From NCBI RefSeq assembly GCF_000378625.1, contig NZ_KB905168.1, positions 1 through 64,000 of the forward strand: a stretch of 64,000 bases of DNA, written 5' to 3'. Numbering within the stretch: position 1 is the stretch's first letter; every line of letters starts with the position of its first letter. Below the pieces are notes generated by a model. That model worked only from the letters and a program-made list of their open reading frames with translations. It did no database searches and was not told the origin of the DNA. Shown here in pieces: positions 60,525 through 64,000 of this stretch. A program made the position numbers and the translations under genes. The DNA comes from Colwellia piezophila ATCC BAA-637. GTDB taxonomy: Bacteria; Pseudomonadota; Gammaproteobacteria; Enterobacterales; Alteromonadaceae.

Positions 60525-62386
60525 GTAACAATAACTTAATAACAAATATAAAACCTATCCTAGTAGGTATGATTATCGGCGGTATGCTTACCTTTGGCGC
60601 TTATAATGTATTAACACCCGCTGGAAATATGCAAGTAACAGATGTTACAACAGCAGAGAAAAAACCGATGTATTGGGTTGCACCAATGGACGCCAACTAT
60701 AGAAAAGACAAACCTGGAAAGTCACCTATGGGCATGGATTTAGTGCCCGTTTATGACGATGGCGGTAAAGGGCCGGATGAAGGTCCAGGCACTATTCGAA
60801 TTTCATCCGCTGTGATTAATAACTTAGGTGTTAGAACATCAATAGCAAGTTATCAGCGCTTGCATACCGAGATAAATACGGTCGGTTATGTGACTTATAA
60901 TGAGGATACCTTGGTACATATTCATCCCAGAGTGGAAGGCTGGATTGAAAAACTCTATGTTAAATCCGTTGGCGATCCCGTTAAAAAAAATCAACCCTTG
61001 TATGAAATTTATTCTCCTGAGCTAGTCAATGCCCAAGAAGAATTATTATTAGCGTTAGGCAGAAAAAACAGTCGATTAATTAATGCTGCCCAGAACCGTT
61101 TAGCCGCTTTTAAAATACCTAAGTCGGTGATTGAAAAACTGAAAAAAACAAGACAAGTCCAGCAGAATATTACTTTCTACGCACCACAAAATGGTGTGGT
61201 CGAAAACTTGAAAATTCGTGAAGGTTTCTTTGTTAAACCGGGTTCAACAATAATGTCCATTGGTGATTTATCAGAAGTGTGGGTTGAAGCTGAAGTCTTT
61301 GAACGACAAGCAGGACAAGTAACAACGGGTACGCCAATTACTATGACCCTTGATTATTTACCGGGAAAAACGTGGCAAGGACAAGTTGATTATATCTACC
61401 CGACCCTTGATGTAAAAACCCGTACAGTAAAACTAAGGTTACGCTTTAACAATGACAAAGGTCTATTTAAACCCAATATGTTTGCACAAATTGCCATTCA
61501 TACCACAGGTGATGAAAGTGCCTTGCTCATCCCCAAAGAAGCGCTGATCCGCACAGGTAATCAAGACAGAGTTGTATTGGCTCTAGGTGAAGGTAGCTTT
61601 AAATCGATCGCGGTTCGAGTGGGTCGTTATGGTAGTAAAACAGTTGAGATACTAGAGGGTCTTAGTGAGGGTGATAAAGTCGTCAGCTCAGCTCAGTTTT
61701 TACTGGATTCTGAGTCGAGTAAATCTTCAGATTTTAAACGGATGAATCATGCTTCCGATGGTGAAGCGGTGCCAGCTTCTGTATGGGTGTCGGCACAAAT
61801 ACAAAGTTTGATGGCCGGTCATAAAATGTTGACCTTAACACATGAGCCAATTCCTGAATGGGATTGGCCAGAGATGACCATGGACTTTATTGCCACTGAT
61901 GCGGTAGATTTTTCTCAATTGAGTGCGGGCTTAACTTTGCACGTTGAATTGACTAAAACTGTCGATGGCGAATATCAGGTAAGTAATATTCATTTACCTG
62001 ATACCTCAACAGAACAAGGTATGAATACGATGAGTGGTATGGATATGTCACAAAGCACTAAAAATGAGCTAAGCCCTGCCCCTTCGTCAGCAACAGTAAC
62101 CGGCACAATCAACTCATTAATGGCAGATCATGGCATGATTAATATTAGTCGTTCGGCCATTGAAAAATGGCAACGCCCCGCAGCAACCGTTGACTTCATC
62201 ATGGCTGACGGCGTTAGCCTAAAAGGTTTTAGTCAGGATATGGCCGTTAAGTTTACCTTTGAAATTCGTGATGACAATTTTGTCATCATTGAAATATCTG
62301 CGCTACCACATAAATCAACAAACAATGAACAATCGCTAAAAGATGCGCAAGCAGAAGCCGCCGTTGTTGATCATTCAAACCACTAA
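60521..62386 (+). CDS. cusB: CusB-like periplasmic adaptor with two C-terminal CusF-like domains
   Basis: The 621-residue adaptor has a membrane anchor (about 10-30). A heavy-metal-binding motif region follows (YWVAPMDANYRKDKPGKSPM, residues 45-75), then the membrane-fusion barrel-sandwich and coiled coil (100-400). Two CusF-like domains end the protein. The first (about 420-500) keeps all four copper ligands, His in LTHEPI, Trp in WDWPE and two Met in MTM. The second (about 530-605) reads ISRSAIEKWQRPAATVDF and has lost them. It links CusA with CusC and delivers copper or silver. The start overlaps cusC. Confidence 0.9.
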   Translation: MSNNNLITNIKPILVGMIIGGMLTFGAYNVLTPAGNMQVTDVTTAEKKPMYWVAPMDANYRKDKPGKSPMGMDLVPVYDDGGKGPDEGPGTIRISSAVINNLGVRTSIASYQRLHTEINTVGYVTYNEDTLVHIHPRVEGWIEKLYVKSVGDPVKKNQPLYEIYSPELVNAQEELLLALGRKNSRLINAAQNRLAAFKIPKSVIEKLKKTRQVQQNITFYAPQNGVVENLKIREGFFVKPGSTIMSIGDLSEVWVEAEVFERQAGQVTTGTPITMTLDYLPGKTWQGQVDYIYPTLDVKTRTVKLRLRFNNDKGLFKPNMFAQIAIHTTGDESALLIPKEALIRTGNQDRVVLALGEGSFKSIAVRVGRYGSKTVEILEGLSEGDKVVSSAQFLLDSESSKSSDFKRMNHASDGEAVPASVWVSAQIQSLMAGHKMLTLTHEPIPEWDWPEMTMDFIATDAVDFSQLSAGLTLHVELTKTVDGEYQVSNIHLPDTSTEQGMNTMSGMDMSQSTKNELSPAPSSATVTGTINSLMADHGMINISRSAIEKWQRPAATVDFIMADGVSLKGFSQDMAVKFTFEIRDDNFVIIEISALPHKSTNNEQSLKDAQAEAAVVDHSNH

Positions 62387-62404
62387 CATAGGAGTTAAAA
62401 ATTT

Positions 62405-64000
62405 ATGATTATTTCTATTATAAAGTGGTCCATCAGTAATCGCTTCTTTGTGTTACTGGCGACATTTTTATTGGTTGGCGCAGGCTTATACTCTGTCAGC
62501 AAAACCCCTATTGATGCGTTACCTGACTTGTCAGATGTACAAGTTATTATAAAAACAAGTTATCCGGGTCAAGCGCCGCAAGTGGTTGAAGATCAGGTAA
62601 CTTATCCTCTGACCACGGCCATGTTATCGGTCCCAGGCTCGGTGACAGTACGGGGTTATTCATTCTTTGGTGATTCGTACGTTTATGTCATCTTTGATGA
62701 GGGTACAGACCTGTATTGGGCACGTTCTCGTGTGCTTGAGTATTTAAGTCAAGTGGCACCTAATTTGCCTGCGGATGCTAAACCGCAATTAGGCCCTGAT
62801 GCCACAGGTGTCGGTTGGGTCTATTTGTATGCCTTGATTGATAAAACAGGTCAACATGATCTTAGCCAACTGCGTAGCATACAAGACTGGTTCTTGAAAT
62901 ATGAGTTGCAAACAGTTTCTGGTGTCTCTGAAGTTGCTACCCTTGGCGGCATGGTTAAGCAATATCAAGTAAAAGTAAACCCCGATAAACTCCGTGCTTT
63001 TGGTATTCCTTTATCTCTGATCCAAACGGCGATTAAACAGGGCAACCAAGAAATTGGTGCCTCGGTTATCGAAATGGCCGAAGCCGAATACATGGTCAGA
63101 ACAACGGGATATATCAAAGGCGTTGAAGACCTTGAGAATATTCCATTAGGTTTCAACAAAAATGGTACGCCATTACTGCTTAAAGATGTTGCTGATATAG
63201 GCACTGGCCCGCAAATGCGCCGAGGTATCGCTGAGTTAAATGGTGAAGGTGAGGTTGTCGGTGGCATCGTAGTGATGCGCTTTGGTGAAAATGCTCAACA
63301 GGTGATTATTAGGGTTAAAGAAAAGCTCGAACAACTTAAAAAAGGCTTACCTGATGGTGTAGAGATAGTAACGGTTTATGACCGTTCGGCCTTAATCGAG
63401 CGAGCCGTGGATAATCTGGCCTATAAATTATTAGAAGAATTTGGCGTCGTTGCCCTCGTTTGTATTATTTTCTTGTTCCATGTTCGTTCATCTTTGGTGG
63501 CAATAATCAGCCTGCCCGTTGGCATTTTAACGGCGTTTATTATCATGCATATGCAAGGGCTAAATGCCAATATAATGTCATTGGGCGGTATTGCTATTGC
63601 CATTGGCGCCATGATTGATGGTGCCATCGTTATGATAGAAAATATGCACAAACATATGGAACGAACACCGATAACTAAAGAGAATCGCTGGCAAATAGTG
63701 AGCGACTCTGCATGTGAAGTAGGTCCAGCGCTATTTTTTAGTTTACTGATTATTACCGTTAGTTTTGTGCCCGTCTTTACTTTAGAAGCTCAAGAAGGAC
63801 GGATGTTTGCCCCCTTAGCGTTCACCAAAACTTATGCAATGGCTGCTGCAGCGGCATTGGCTATCACTTTAGTGCCAGTGCTGATGGGGTATTTCATTCG
63901 CGGAAAAATAATGCCTGAGCATAAGAATCCGGTAAATAGATTATTAACTTTTATTTACCTGCCGGCTTTAAAAACTGTTTTACGTTTCCCTAAAATCACA
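62405..64000 (+). CDS. cusA: CusA-like heavy-metal RND pump (3' end outside window)
   Basis: The open frame starts at the ATG behind AGGAG (TAGGAGTT) 18 bp after cusB and runs 532 codons to the window end. It begins [20 protein letters not shown] and has the porter segments [20 protein letters not shown] and [13 protein letters not shown]. Membrane helices follow: [20 protein letters not shown] is the family's helix 4 with acidic Asp, then [14 protein letters not shown]. It drives copper or silver export by proton exchange. The rest of the protein lies outside. Confidence 0.93.
   Translation, partial: MIISIIKWSISNRFFVLLATFLLVGAGLYSVSKTPIDALPDLSDVQVIIKTSYPGQAPQVVEDQVTYPLTTAMLSVPGSVTVRGYSFFGDSYVYVIFDEGTDLYWARSRVLEYLSQVAPNLPADAKPQLGPDATGVGWVYLYALIDKTGQHDLSQLRSIQDWFLKYELQTVSGVSEVATLGGMVKQYQVKVNPDKLRAFGIPLSLIQTAIKQGNQEIGASVIEMAEAEYMVRTTGYIKGVEDLENIPLGFNKNGTPLLLKDVADIGTGPQMRRGIAELNGEGEVVGGIVVMRFGENAQQVIIRVKEKLEQLKKGLPDGVEIVTVYDRSALIERAVDNLAYKLLEEFGVVALVCIIFLFHVRSSLVAIISLPVGILTAFIIMHMQGLNANIMSLGGIAIAIGAMIDGAIVMIENMHKHMERTPITKENRWQIVSDSACEVGPALFFSLLIITVSFVPVFTLEAQEGRMFAPLAFTKTYAMAAAAALAITLVPVLMGYFIRGKIMPEHKNPVNRLLTFIYLPALKTVLRFPKIT

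Overview
The window looks like a chromosomal stretch from a cold-adapted marine gammaproteobacterium of the Alteromonadales, most like Colwellia or a close relative. The grounds are AT-rich DNA, protein sequences typical of that group, a Kef antiporter, an MSHA-like pilin gene, and two families of short inverted-repeat elements of the kind scattered through such genomes. This placement is an inference and not a database result. No rRNA, tRNA, CRISPR array or complete transposase gene was seen.

Layout. 1-3.4 kb: a LysR/glyoxalase-fold pair, the OhrR/Ohr peroxide-defence pair and a quinone-oxidoreductase-like gene. 3.8-5.5 kb: a secreted FGE-fold protein that lacks the formylglycine-forming cysteines. 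5.9-20.6 kb (+): a co-oriented purine-degradation cluster: xdhA-xdhB-xdhC, allantoinase, allantoicase, OHCU decarboxylase, HIU hydrolase, ureidoglycolate lyase, guanine deaminase, cytochrome-c-fused urate hydroxylase PuuD and malate synthase G, followed by a RutR-like TetR regulator. 22.4-26.4 kb: a class V aminotransferase (probably BhcA), a divergent Tsx-like nucleoside porin and a malic enzyme. 27.0-31.8 kb: unrelated genes behind a 374-bp inverted-repeat element. 32.1-37.3 kb: bhcB-bhcC-bhcD (-) of the beta-hydroxyaspartate cycle, a divergent IclR regulator (bhcR-like) and a GlcG/HbpS-like gene. 37.4-57.2 kb: ordinary accessory and housekeeping genes (MltD, a BlaI/M56-M23 system, a YHYH protein, Kef antiporter, Bcr/CflA transporter, GGDEF protein, isoaspartyl peptidase, several acetyltransferases and VOC proteins) with several decayed genes. 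57.9-64.0 kb: a copper/silver resistance operon (Met/His-rich protein, DUF411 protein, CusC, CusB with two CusF domains, CusA running off the end).

How it works together. Guanine would be converted to xanthine, urate, 5-hydroxyisourate, OHCU, allantoin, allantoate, ureidoglycolate and finally glyoxylate plus two urea. The glyoxylate then has two assimilation routes in the same neighbourhood. Malate synthase G condenses it with acetyl-CoA. The beta-hydroxyaspartate cycle (BhcA-D) turns two glyoxylate into oxaloacetate without acetyl-CoA or carbon loss. Malic enzyme can draw C4 acids back to pyruvate. A palindrome TGACACnnGTGTCA lies upstream of xdhA and between bhcA and the porin gene, with a one-mismatch copy upstream of bhcR. 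This suggests one regulon joining purine breakdown to the cycle. That linked module is the most interesting feature of the window.
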